Assembly (NCBI GenBank): GCA_963780895.1
Contig: CAWAEG010000005.1
Span: 124,001 to 188,000 of the forward strand
Length of the DNA: 64,000 nucleotides
Direction: 5' to 3'
From: DASQFI01 sp963780895
GTDB lineage: Bacteria > Acidobacteriota > Vicinamibacteria > Vicinamibacterales > SCN-69-37
The notes beneath the pieces are model-generated. The model was not told where the DNA came from and did not search any database. It was given only the letters and a program-made list of their open reading frames with translations. A program made the position numbers and the translations under genes. This document shows positions 1-7,997 of the stretch, in pieces (the stretch's first letter is position 1; every line of letters starts with the position of its first letter).

Positions 1-156
1 GCCGAGGGGAGCACCGTGCAGCTTGACGATTCCACGCAGGGCGACGTAGTCGCCGAGGCCCTCGAGAGTGTCGAGCGGCCGACCAGTCTCGAGATTCAGT
101 TCGACGACGCGCTTGGGAGCGAAGGGCGTCCGCCGAAGCGGCTTCGGAGCGCGCAC
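1..156 (-). CDS. Partial protein, N-terminus only, probably a glycosyltransferase
   Basis: The minus strand is open from a GTG at 154-156 to the left edge and gives about 52 residues, including VVELNLETGRPLDTL and IVKLHGAPLG. The pattern of a short acidic lead followed by a strand like VKLHGAPLG occurs at the N-terminus of some two-domain glycosyltransferases, and the gene directly upstream is a GT2 enzyme. The start lies 7 bases after the TAG of that gene, so the two are probably co-transcribed. The catalytic part is off the window, so the function is an inference from the leader and context. Confidence 0.45.
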   Translation of the reverse strand, partial: MRAPKPLRRTPFAPKRVVELNLETGRPLDTLEGLGDYVALRGIVKLHGAPLG

Positions 157-163
157 GTACGAG

Positions 164-1198
164 CTATTTTGGCCTGAATGGGTTGAAGGCCGATTTCTCG
201 CGAGATGACCGGTCAGATGTGACGCGGTCGGCAGGATCGATTCGCGTCGCCGGCGCGGCGGTCGGCTGGCGCCGTATTCGCGATCGCCACGCCTGCCTCA
301 CCCGCTCGGCGAAGTATCCGGTGCCGTAGGCGAACTGCGACACGCACATCAGGCCGCACAGAGGGACGGCTCTCCACCCCAGGCCGCGTGTGAGCGGGAA
401 CCGGACGAGGTTGACGTAGAAGCTTGCGGGCTCGAGCTTCGAGAGCTGCGCGTTGACGGCATGCCGCGCCCGGCTCCGGTGAAGGAAATCCGCTCCGCGC
501 CCGTAGTTGAAATGCTGCCGCACAAAACTCCGGAAGTCGAGGCGATGCGAGTGGTACACGCGTACGTCTTCTGCGAACAGGATCTGGCGGCCACTGCGCT
601 GCCATCGCTCACAGAATTCGCGATCCTCACCGCCGGCAAACGGAAAGCTCTCGTCGAAGCCCTCCAATTCCCGGAAGCCTCGCGCCGGAACCGCGAAGTT
701 GTTCGTGGTGAAGAACCGCCTCCCGGTTCGTGCCACCTGGTAATACTCGTACAGGTAATCGACGAGAAACTGACTCGCCGCCGAGTACGGCACCGCGGCC
801 AGCGCGTTGATCGTCAGCCCGCCAATCGCCGACTCTGGCGACGTGTCGAAGTAGCGCTCGAGCCGTTTCAACCAGTCCGGCGCGGGTGCGCAATCATCGT
901 CGGTGAAGACGAGATAGGTTCCGGTTGCGAAGCTGGCGCCGGTGTTCCGCGCCGTCGCCGGGCCACCACCGGGCTGATTCACAAAAACAACAGCGTCCGC
1001 CGACAAGCCGCGCGCGCTGGGGCCGGAGTCGCGAGCCGGCTCGCCGTCGTGGACAACGATGATCTCGTACGCGTCGCGCGGATAGTCCAGAGCCGCGAGC
1101 GCTTGCAGGCAGTGCGCCAACTGTGCCGGCCGGCGTCGTGTGGGGACGATTACCGAAAAGTGGAAACGGCGGGAATCGGAGCTAAGTACAGACTTCAT
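164..1198 (-). CDS. Family 2 glycosyltransferase (GT-A fold)
   Basis: Transfers a sugar from a nucleotide donor to an envelope or exopolysaccharide acceptor; donor and acceptor cannot be told. The domain begins at FSVIVPTRRRPAQL, followed by the donor-binding stretch VFTDDDCAPAPDWL with its DxD-like acidic triplet, and GGEDREFCERW, the usual ED catalytic-base region. A C-terminal hydrophobic stretch (WRAVPLCGLMCVSQF) could be peripheral to the membrane. I chose the ATG at 1196-1198 because it begins just before the GT core; the frame stays open to 1297 and a longer form with a basic hydrophobic lead is possible. No good ribosome-binding site decides this. Confidence 0.8.
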   Translation of the reverse strand: MKSVLSSDSRRFHFSVIVPTRRRPAQLAHCLQALAALDYPRDAYEIIVVHDGEPARDSGPSARGLSADAVVFVNQPGGGPATARNTGASFATGTYLVFTDDDCAPAPDWLKRLERYFDTSPESAIGGLTINALAAVPYSAASQFLVDYLYEYYQVARTGRRFFTTNNFAVPARGFRELEGFDESFPFAGGEDREFCERWQRSGRQILFAEDVRVYHSHRLDFRSFVRQHFNYGRGADFLHRSRARHAVNAQLSKLEPASFYVNLVRFPLTRGLGWRAVPLCGLMCVSQFAYGTGYFAERVRQAWRSRIRRQPTAAPATRIDPADRVTSDRSSREKSAFNPFRPK

Positions 1199-1432
1199 CT
1201 CGATCTTGGAACTGCACGCGCGTGCTGTGATGGCGACGCAAAACGCATACCTTGGAGTCCAGAGGAGCAGGACACGAATTGCCCGCCCTAATCGCAATCG
1301 TGGGCTGCGAGATTCACCAGGCCCACCGCCGGCCGTGGCCGGCCGGGCGGGTCGATGATCAGCACACTGGTATCCAGTAACGGCATCGTAACAGCACTCG
1401 CAGTGGACGGCGTCGTGTTCCGGGCTGCAACA

Positions 1433-3187
1433 TCATTGCGGGACGCGTGGCCGCATCAGGTCGCGCATGGGAACGGTAATCGAGCGACCGATGAGCGGGA
1501 GGTCGAGGTCGAGCGACGCCGATTCATCGGCGCGCGTGTGCGCGGCAAATTCGTAGATGCCCAGACTCGCGTTCTCCAGGCGGGTCCATCCGGATTGCAG
1601 AGGGATGCGCTGGACCAGCGAATAGCCTTCCGTTTGCAGATCCTCCTGAAGCCACCTCAGAGGACCGGGGGGATAGATCGCATCCTCGATCACGACATAC
1701 CTCACGCCATAGAGGCGCAGCAGAGTCCGGATCTGCTCAGGGCGACCAATGCGGTCCTTGACGTTCGGAATCTCCATCCGCGACGTCGTCAACAGCTTGT
1801 CGGCCCGCAGGACGACGAGTCGGCGATCGACGTCGTGCTTGCGGACGAAGAACACGAAGTACGCCGTGTCCGTCGCTCCAGAGAACAACACGGCGTCGCC
1901 GGGCGCCCGATCCAACACAAACCGGGCGGCCTCTTCATACCCTCGCGCACCGAGCGGGACGATGCGAGCGGCCACAGTCGTCTGGTACACCACCCCGGCG
2001 ACCACGAGCCCGATGGTAACAACTCGAAGCGCACGGTTGCCGCCGCGAGCGAGCGTCGCGGCGAGCAGGCAGATTGGGGGAATCGTGTAGATGGCCAGCC
2101 TGGGGATGACGTACGCCAGCGCGCTCAGCTCGACGAGAAGCAGGATGATCCAGACAAGCGGGAGCAGCACAGAGGCATCCTTCCGTCCAATTCCCGCCGC
2201 CGTCGCCATCCCGGCGAGCACGACCAGTGGAAGCGTCATCTGGGCGCCGAGGCGCCGCAGGTATCTGCCGAAACTGTCGATGAACCCTGTCGGCGTAGGC
2301 TCGGCAACGAACTGCGGCACGGGCACCGGCACAGGATCGACCGATGCGCCTGGCGCCTGCGCCGTGGATACGTTGCTCGAACTTGCGGCAGGCGGGGCGC
2401 CCTTCGTGATCACTGAAAGGTTGTAGGGCGAAAGCCAGAGCGTGAGAGGAAGCAACGGCGAGACCAGGAGAACGACTGCGGCCGCCACTACGAGCATCCG
2501 CTTCGAGAACAGCTCTCGCAGCCCGAGCGACCAGACAACATAGACGGCATACACGGGAATCATGAGGACCGCGATCTGCTTCGCATACAGGCTGAACACG
2601 ACGCAACAGGCAAACCCGGTGAGGTCGAATCGCGTCTGCCGCCGGCAGAACCGTTCCAGAAAAAAGAGCGCGCCGACAATCAGGGCGAGGGTGGGAATCT
2701 CCGAGAGCACGGCCTGCGACAGCGTCACGATTGCCGGGGTCGTGATCAGAAGCAGCGAGGACAGGAGCGCCGTCACGTTATCGAACCTCGCCGCAACGAG
2801 CTTGAACCAGAACGCTACGCCTGCGAGCAGGAACAGGATGATGGTGAGACGGCCGGAAAAGACGGAGATGCCGGCCACCGCGAAGAGCGGCGCCTCGGCG
2901 AGGGGTAGCAGCAGCGGATGATGCCCGAGCGACAGCGCCGGATATCGAGCGTAGTACCGCCGTGTGTAGCCGATGACGTCGTCGACGGGCGCGTCACGCA
3001 CGAGATCATGGACGTACGCCCCGTTCATCAAGTATTGCGGCATGTCGCCGTGAACGGAAACCGCTCCTTCGTCGCGAATGCCCCGCCCCGACAGCATCAT
3101 GGCTGCCAGGCACACGCCGACGATCGTCAGTGAAGGCCCACGTGAGGCGAGCCTGGTTGCGGTGACGTCTGTGACGCGCAGGGCCAT
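1433..3187 (-). CDS. GT39-like polytopic membrane glycosyltransferase
   Basis: A 584-residue protein with roughly ten to eleven hydrophobic segments, built like the ArnT/PMT GT-C family, which uses polyprenyl-phosphate sugars on the outer face of the membrane. After the first membrane segment comes a loop with acidic residues (HGDMPQYLMNG), the position of the catalytic Asp in GT-C enzymes, then RYYARYPALSLGHHP, a typical early-loop motif of the family. A soluble C-terminal portion (about residues 410-584) follows the membrane part. It is preceded by a 168-base gap and followed by the GT2 gene, so it belongs to the same envelope-glycan group. The acceptor is unknown. Confidence 0.75.
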   Translation of the reverse strand: MALRVTDVTATRLASRGPSLTIVGVCLAAMMLSGRGIRDEGAVSVHGDMPQYLMNGAYVHDLVRDAPVDDVIGYTRRYYARYPALSLGHHPLLLPLAEAPLFAVAGISVFSGRLTIILFLLAGVAFWFKLVAARFDNVTALLSSLLLITTPAIVTLSQAVLSEIPTLALIVGALFFLERFCRRQTRFDLTGFACCVVFSLYAKQIAVLMIPVYAVYVVWSLGLRELFSKRMLVVAAAVVLLVSPLLPLTLWLSPYNLSVITKGAPPAASSSNVSTAQAPGASVDPVPVPVPQFVAEPTPTGFIDSFGRYLRRLGAQMTLPLVVLAGMATAAGIGRKDASVLLPLVWIILLLVELSALAYVIPRLAIYTIPPICLLAATLARGGNRALRVVTIGLVVAGVVYQTTVAARIVPLGARGYEEAARFVLDRAPGDAVLFSGATDTAYFVFFVRKHDVDRRLVVLRADKLLTTSRMEIPNVKDRIGRPEQIRTLLRLYGVRYVVIEDAIYPPGPLRWLQEDLQTEGYSLVQRIPLQSGWTRLENASLGIYEFAAHTRADESASLDLDLPLIGRSITVPMRDLMRPRVPQ

Positions 3188-3323
3188 GGATACAGCAGAT
3201 GAGATGGCGAGCGTCGTTCGGTTGCGTGGGCGATACCCAGGAGCGAGACTACCACGGGCGCTCCAAGGCGCAGTAACGCGCGGTTCGTGTACTGGTTGCC
3301 GGCAACGCTCAATCGTCCGGCTG

Positions 3324-3352
3324 CCGGCTGGCGGCCGCGCGCCGCCAGCCGG
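3324..3352. terminator. GC-rich hairpin after the 63-residue membrane gene
   Basis: A perfect 12-bp stem (CCGGCTGGCGGC / GCCGCCAGCCGG) with a 5-base loop starts 3 bases beyond the stop codon of the minus-strand gene at 3356. There is no T-run, so it is a terminator-like or RNA-stabilising hairpin rather than a classical intrinsic terminator. Confidence 0.45.
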
Positions 3353-3355
3353 GAC

Positions 3356-3547
3356 TCATTTCCGTCCTCCGAATCGTGACCAGACGACCCACAGCGTCGC
3401 GAACACCACGATCGCGATGCCGCAGACCAGCGTCACGCCGATAGTCTCGTCTTGCGCGGCCGGCACGGTGACCAACAGGAACGGCATGATCGTCGCCGTG
3501 GCCAGGAAGGTGATCAGCACCATCAGCACGATCTTGCCTACCGACAT
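3356..3547 (-). CDS. Small two-helix membrane protein, unknown function
   Basis: 63 residues with two hydrophobic segments, IVLMVLITFLATATIMPFLL (about residues 5-24) and a second at about 37-55, ending in a basic tail RFGGRK. The start is well supported: AGGAGGT lies 6 bases before the ATG. It resembles short single-purpose membrane peptides but I do not recognise a family. It follows the secreted Cys-tailed protein at 3641 on the same strand with a 93-base gap, and the sigma-54 activator at 4556 is upstream of both. A shared regulon is possible but not shown. Confidence 0.7.
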   Translation of the reverse strand: MSVGKIVLMVLITFLATATIMPFLLVTVPAAQDETIGVTLVCGIAIVVFATLWVVWSRFGGRK

Positions 3548-3640
3548 CGGTTACCTCCTGGGTAAATTCGCCTTCGCGCGTTCATGCCTTCGGTGGCAGG
3601 CCGCTGATTGGCCCGATCGAGCCGGCCGGGGCGCGAGCCG

Positions 3641-4396
3641 TTACGAGCGGAATCCGACGCAGGTCACCCACCACGAAAACGCGCCAATCGCGCGCATGTC
3701 GTAGATGAAGGCGCATCCGATCATGTCGAGCAGTTCGTACCAGTACAGCTGGTTCATGCAGTCTTCGTATTCGATGTACGCGGCGATCGCTTCCGCCGCG
3801 TAGAGGTACCAGCACGTGCCAGGCCCCTGCTCGTCGTTCGACGTCTTGACGATCCGCTCGGCGCGGGCGGGACCCGCGGCCTTCAGCAGTTCACGGGCGA
3901 CGGCCGTGTCGCCGGCAGCCGACACAAGCATGAGCCGCGTCGCCCTGGCGGTGTGTCGCAGCGCCGGATCGGGTGCGTCCGCGAGCCGGGCGAGCAGCCT
4001 GGTGGCGCGGCGAACCGCTTGCGATTCCGCAACCAGACCACGGGCGTGTTCTGACAGGTCCCGCTGGCCCCGACGTACTTCGACTCGTTCCTGTCCGCTC
4101 GTGACCGTCAAGCCGGTACGATCGACGGCGAAGGAAATCCGCTCGTCGCCCGAGACGATGGTGGTGAGTGACGAGAGGTTGGTGAGCTCCTTCCGAATCA
4201 GGACCGACGGATCCTCGATCTCGACTCGAAGGTCCCTGGCGGTCGCGCCCGAAAACACGCGGACGTGCGCGCCCGTCGACGGATCGATCCGTTGCTGCAG
4301 CGGCTTTTGACCGGCGAACGCGGCGCCCGGTCCCGCGCCGTGCGTCGCGGCCACGACGATCACCGCCGCGGCCATTACGTGCCAATGCTGTTTCAT
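3641..4396 (-). CDS. Secreted protein with aromatic, Cys-containing C-terminal tail, unknown function
   Basis: 251 residues with an N-terminal signal peptide (hydrophobic core AAAVIVVAATHGAG, likely cleavage after AAFA near residue 28). The middle (residues 40-130) has alternating beta-like sequence with phrases such as ISFAVDRTGLTV and is followed by a helical Arg-rich region. The last 55 residues are strikingly different: rich in Trp, Tyr and Phe, with four cysteines (GTCWYLYAAEA, YEDCMNQLYWY, IGCAFIYD, VTCVGFRS). The tail could form disulfides in the periplasm or could be a binding or membrane-inserting segment. No family is recognised. Confidence 0.65.
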   Translation of the reverse strand: MKQHWHVMAAAVIVVAATHGAGPGAAFAGQKPLQQRIDPSTGAHVRVFSGATARDLRVEIEDPSVLIRKELTNLSSLTTIVSGDERISFAVDRTGLTVTSGQERVEVRRGQRDLSEHARGLVAESQAVRRATRLLARLADAPDPALRHTARATRLMLVSAAGDTAVARELLKAAGPARAERIVKTSNDEQGPGTCWYLYAAEAIAAYIEYEDCMNQLYWYELLDMIGCAFIYDMRAIGAFSWWVTCVGFRS

Positions 4397-4555
4397 GTGG
4401 TGCTTCTCCCAGTCCGGGGTGTCCGGACCCTGCCCGAATCGAGCGCCTGAATTCGATCAGGTCTACCCGATTCGTCCTTCCTGCCAGAACGTCTGGCGCC
4501 CGGCTGTCCGGCCGTCGGCGACTTCACGTTGGTGTTCGCGCGAATGCGCGTGCGC

Positions 4556-5548
4556 TCACAGCGTTTGCTCGCACGCCTGTGTCATCCCAGTCGGGTCTTC
4601 CTGTTCGGTCGTGACCGGCTGCGGCTTCGAGCCTCCCAGAGGCGACCCGAATTCGAGGTGCGCTTGGAGCGTGTGATAGCTGATGTCAAGGACCTGGCAC
4701 GCCCGCCGCTTGTTGCCATCGCACCGTTCGAGAACCAGCCGCACGTAGCGGCTGCTCCAGGCGCGCAACGAATCGTCGCGGGCCGGCACTTCGCGGAGCA
4801 GGTCCCGATACTCGCGCGAGATCTCGCCAGGCAGGTCCGTCACGGTGACCGCCGGCCCCGGCGCGAGCGCGACGGCTCGCTCGAGCGCGCGCGCCAGCTG
4901 ACGGACGTTGCCCGGCCAGTCGTACGCGATGAGCGCTTCGAGCGCGGGCGCGGTCAGCGAGAGCGACCGGATTCGCCGGTACCGCGCCGCGAAGTGGCTC
5001 ACGAGCAGCGGAATGTCGTCCCGACGCGCGCGGAGCGGCGGCACGTAGATCTCGACGCCCGCCAGACGGTAGTAGAGATCCGTGCGAAACCGGCCCGCGT
5101 CCACCATGCTCCGCAGGCTCCGGTTCGTCGCGGCGACCACCCGCACGTCGACCTTGAGGGCACACTGGCCGCCGACCCGTTCGACCGAGAGGTCCTGCAG
5201 AACGCGAAGCAGCTTCGCCTGTGCCGTCGGTGACAGGTCGCCAACCTCGTCCAGGAACAGCGTGCCCTTGTCGGCGAGCTCGAATTTCCCTCGCCGGCCC
5301 TTGACGCCGGTCGCGGTGCGATCTTCGATGCCGAACAGCTCCGCCTCGAGCAGCGTCTCGACGAGCGCCGCGCAGTTGACCGCGACGAATGGTCCGTGGT
5401 GCCGATGGCTGCCCGCGTGGATTTCGCGTGCGACGAGCTCTTTGCCCGCACCGCTCTCTCCCTCCACCAGCACCGTGAAGTTCGTGTCCGCGATGCGCGC
5501 CAGCCTGGCGCGCAACTCCTTCATCAACAGACTCTGGCCAACGAGCAT
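4556..5548 (-). CDS. Sigma-54-type AAA+ transcriptional activator with degenerate GAFTGA loop
   Basis: An AAA+ enhancer-binding protein that would remodel sigma-54 RNA polymerase. The 330 residues begin directly with the AAA+ domain (no receiver or sensor domain), Walker A GESGAGKE at 30-37, Walker B TLFLDEVGD, sensor and R-finger region, then YDWPGNVRQLARAL and a Fis-type helix-turn-helix at the C-terminus (NKRRACQVLDISYHTL). The loop that normally reads GAFTGA reads DRTATGV (about residues 76-82). That loop contacts sigma-54, so this protein may not activate sigma-54 in the usual way. Without a sensor domain its activity is probably set by expression level or a partner. Confidence 0.8.
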   Translation of the reverse strand: MLVGQSLLMKELRARLARIADTNFTVLVEGESGAGKELVAREIHAGSHRHHGPFVAVNCAALVETLLEAELFGIEDRTATGVKGRRGKFELADKGTLFLDEVGDLSPTAQAKLLRVLQDLSVERVGGQCALKVDVRVVAATNRSLRSMVDAGRFRTDLYYRLAGVEIYVPPLRARRDDIPLLVSHFAARYRRIRSLSLTAPALEALIAYDWPGNVRQLARALERAVALAPGPAVTVTDLPGEISREYRDLLREVPARDDSLRAWSSRYVRLVLERCDGNKRRACQVLDISYHTLQAHLEFGSPLGGSKPQPVTTEQEDPTGMTQACEQTL

Positions 5549-5575
5549 TGCCTTCCCCCCAAGCGCGAAGGACCT

Positions 5576-5592
5576 ATCAACTGTGATGCCAA
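5576..5592 (-). promoter_or_regulatory. Possible sigma-54 promoter ahead of the AAA+ activator
   Basis: On the minus strand TTGGCAT, five bases (CACAG) and TTGAT lie about 28 bases upstream of the activator start. The GG at -24 fits the sigma-54 consensus and the spacing places a G of the -12 element correctly, but the C of the GC pair is an A. It is a near-consensus site only; if real it suggests autoregulation. Confidence 0.25.
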
Positions 5593-5751
5593 TCGTCCGA
5601 GGCGGACGGGTTCAGCATCGGCTGTTCGACCCTGACCCTGCGGGGTAGCGACTTCCCCTCGCGACTGAGCCAGACGGGCACCCGGCCGGAAGTTGCCCCT
5701 CACTACCCGCTTCACGATTGTTCCGGTCCTGTCTTCTTCTCACGACATTCG

Positions 5752-6336
5752 CTACATCTCGTCCCAAGTCCCGGCGGACGCGTTGTACCGGAGCACCCGT
5801 GTCCGCGCGGTCACGCCGGCCACGCGCACCGCGTACTGCACGCCGTGTGACGATCGGAGGAATAGCGAACCCGCCGTGCAGCTTCCCGATGACGAGAAGC
5901 TCGCGATGTCGCTTGCACCGAAGCGAACGGCATCGGGTGAGGGCGGCTCGCCAGATGGCCCGTCCAGCGAACTATCGACAGCCACCCTGACGCCCGGGAA
6001 CATCGTTTCGAGATCGTACGGACCTTCGAGACATCGATCGACTCCCGATCCGATGTCCGCGCGCCTCACCCCGTTGTTGTTGCCGTCGGCACACACGCGG
6101 ACCGACCATCGGCCGTTCACCATGTCGAAGACCAGTCCGACCGTCGTCGTGCGCGCTACCGCCTGTTGCCGGGCCAGGCGCAGCCGAGTCGCGACGAAGG
6201 TCGCAGCCTGCCGCGCCTTACCCGCGTCGGTTGAGGCGCTGGTGAGAGGCAGGGCGAGCGAGGCGAGCGTGGTTGCGGCGGCGAGGACCAGCAGGAGCTC
6301 GATCAGCGAGTAGCCGGAGGTCCCGCCGGGTCTCAT
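5752..6336 (-). CDS. Type IV pilin-like protein (GspH/FimT-type pseudopilin)
   Basis: 194 residues. A short leader ending in Gly (MRPGGTSG) is followed by YSLIELLLVLAAATTLASLA, the prepilin methylation/hydrophobic stretch with Glu at the +5-type position. Prepilin peptidase would cleave after the Gly. The rest matches the GspH/FimT layout: an amphipathic helix (ATRLRLARQQAVART), then beta-rich sequence VGLVFDMVNGRWSVRVCADGNNNG and a Cys near residue 155. It probably serves as a minor pilin in a type IV pilus or DNA-uptake machine. Its ATG overlaps the TGA of the ComEA-like gene by four bases, so the two are translated together. A larger open frame upstream is a shadow of that gene. Confidence 0.85.
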   Translation of the reverse strand: MRPGGTSGYSLIELLLVLAAATTLASLALPLTSASTDAGKARQAATFVATRLRLARQQAVARTTTVGLVFDMVNGRWSVRVCADGNNNGVRRADIGSGVDRCLEGPYDLETMFPGVRVAVDSSLDGPSGEPPSPDAVRFGASDIASFSSSGSCTAGSLFLRSSHGVQYAVRVAGVTARTRVLRYNASAGTWDEM

Positions 6337-6683
6337 CGCCCCTCGGTTTTCGGAGGTGTCACGGTCACGAGCGATTTGAGCTTGAGGAACGTCTTCTCGC
6401 CGATGCCCTTGACGTTCATGAGCTCTTCGATCTTCTTGAAGCCGCCGTTCTTCTGGCGGTGCTCGACAATCCGCGCGGCCACGGCCGGGCCGATGCCTGG
6501 CAGCTTGGCCAGCTCCGTCACCGTCGCGGTGTTCAGATTGAGCGGCGCGGCGGCGGGCGGCTGAGCCGGAGACGCCGATTGAGAGGACTGGGACTGACCC
6601 GAGCTCTGAGCGAGCGGATTGACGGACGGCCCGGTCAGCACGAACACGAGCGCGATGGCGCTCGCCACACACAGCCTGCGCAT
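6333..6683 (-). CDS. ComEA-like helix-hairpin-helix protein
   Basis: 116 residues with a signal peptide (SAIALVFVLTG), a Ser/Gln/Pro-rich linker (residues 25-48) and a C-terminal pair of helix-hairpin-helix motifs: LNLNTATVTELAKLPGIG and MNVKGIGEKTFLKLK. ComEA proteins bind DNA non-specifically in the periplasm during natural transformation. The start has GAGGAG upstream. It overlaps the pseudopilin gene, which fits a DNA-uptake role, although short HhH proteins of this kind are widespread and their role outside competent bacteria is often unclear. Confidence 0.85.
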   Translation of the reverse strand: MRRLCVASAIALVFVLTGPSVNPLAQSSGQSQSSQSASPAQPPAAAPLNLNTATVTELAKLPGIGPAVAARIVEHRQKNGGFKKIEELMNVKGIGEKTFLKLKSLVTVTPPKTEGR

Positions 6684-7045
6684 GATGGTCTCCTCTTCTC
6701 CGGCAGGCTTCCGCCTGCCGTCGTTAGTGATTGGTCACGAATCCACCGACGCTACGCGCGTCGATGATGAGGGGCAGGACCGAACGAGCGCGACGGCAGT
6801 GGTGAAGTCGGCACTGACCCCGGCCGCCGGCCTGTCCCGGCGGCTTCAGAGGCAAACGGCCGGCCAGGTTTGGGTGGAGGCGGGCGAAAGGCGCAAGTCG
6901 CGACGGGAAAGGCAGTTACGGCGGGCCGGCGCAGTCCCGGCGAGAGCCGATCGATTGGGACGAGCTCGATGTGACGACTCGGGTTGGCGAAGAGACCGGG
7001 GGGCCGGGCTGTGGGGCAACTGGAGGCGACGCGACGTGAGCGACG
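6684..7045. other. 362-base intergenic region without a recognised gene
   Basis: Between the ComEA-like gene and the end of the epimerase gene. It contains a small GC hairpin at 6701-6720 (CGGCAGG / CCTGCCG) just upstream of the ComEA ribosome-binding site and several short G+C inverted repeats near 6820-6870. No open frame has coding character and I recognise no riboswitch. Confidence 0.5.
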
Positions 7046-7997
7046 TTACGAGCGGGCGCGCGACGCCGCGGCGGAAGTCTGGTACCACTCCACGGTCTGC
7101 CGCAGTCCGTCTTCGAGCGGCATCCGGGGCTCGTAGCCGAGCATTTGCCGGGCCTTGTGGATGTCGGCCTGCGAATCGCGGACGTCGCCTTCGCGCGTCG
7201 GACCGAAGGTCGGGTCGATCGGCTTCCGAAGGATGTTCTGCAGCGTCCGCAGCACTTCGAGCAGCGAGATCCGGCCACCGCCGGCGACGTTGATGACTTC
7301 GCCGGCCGCGGTTGGCGCCTCACACGCGCGCAGGACGCCGTCCACGACGTCTGCAACGAAGGTGAAGTCGCGCGTCTGTCTGCCGTCGCCGTGAATCGTC
7401 GGCGGCTTCCCTTCCGACAGCGCTTCGATGAAGAGCGAGATCACGCCTGAATATGGCGAACCGGGCTGCTGGCGCGGCCCGAACACGTTGAAATACCTGG
7501 TCGTCACGGTCTCGAAGCCATAGAGCTTCGTGAACATCTGGCAGTACTGCTCAGCGATGAGCTTCTGCAGCGCGTACGGCGACAGAGGCGCCGGGCGCAT
7601 GTCCTCGCGTTTCGGCAGGGTTGCGGCGTTACCGTAAACCGAAGATGACCCCGCGAAGACCAGGCGTTTGGCGCCGGCCTGACGCGCGGCTTCCAGGACC
7701 TGCACCGTCGCGTCCACGTTGGCCCGATGCGACCCGACCGGATCCTTCACGGACCTGGGAACCGACGGAATCGCCGCCTGGTGAATCACGAACCGGCAGC
7801 CCTCGACGGCGCGCCGGGCGACCTCGGCGTCGGCCAGATCCCCCTCGACGACTTCCACCTTCCCGCCTGGAATGTTTTCTCGAAGACCGGTCGAGAAGTT
7901 GTCGGCGACGCGGACGGACTCACCGCGCCGCAGCAGCTCTGCGACGATGTGAGACCCGATGAAACCGGCCCCGCCGGTGACTGAGATACGTGGGCAT
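7046..7997 (-). CDS. NAD-dependent sugar epimerase/dehydratase (extended SDR), start region frameshifted
   Basis: Probable UDP- or dTDP-sugar 4-epimerase/dehydratase. It has the catalytic YALQK motif with upstream SSSVYG, YFNVFGPRQQPGS, and the C-terminal GYEPRMPLEDGL typical of GalE/WbpP-like enzymes. The Rossmann motif ISVTGGAGFIGSH is encoded but no ATG, GTG or TTG precedes it in frame; the first in-frame start is GTG at 7858, which would remove the NAD site. The natural ATG at 7995-7997 abuts the previous stop (TAGATG) and is one base out of frame. Removing a single base near 7991 gives MPRISVTGGAGFIG. I therefore read this as one gene with a one-base insertion. Confidence 0.8.

Noticed and set aside
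6870..6960. Possible c-di-GMP riboswitch ahead of the ComEA-like gene
   Set aside because: The conserved GEMM core words are not present on either strand.
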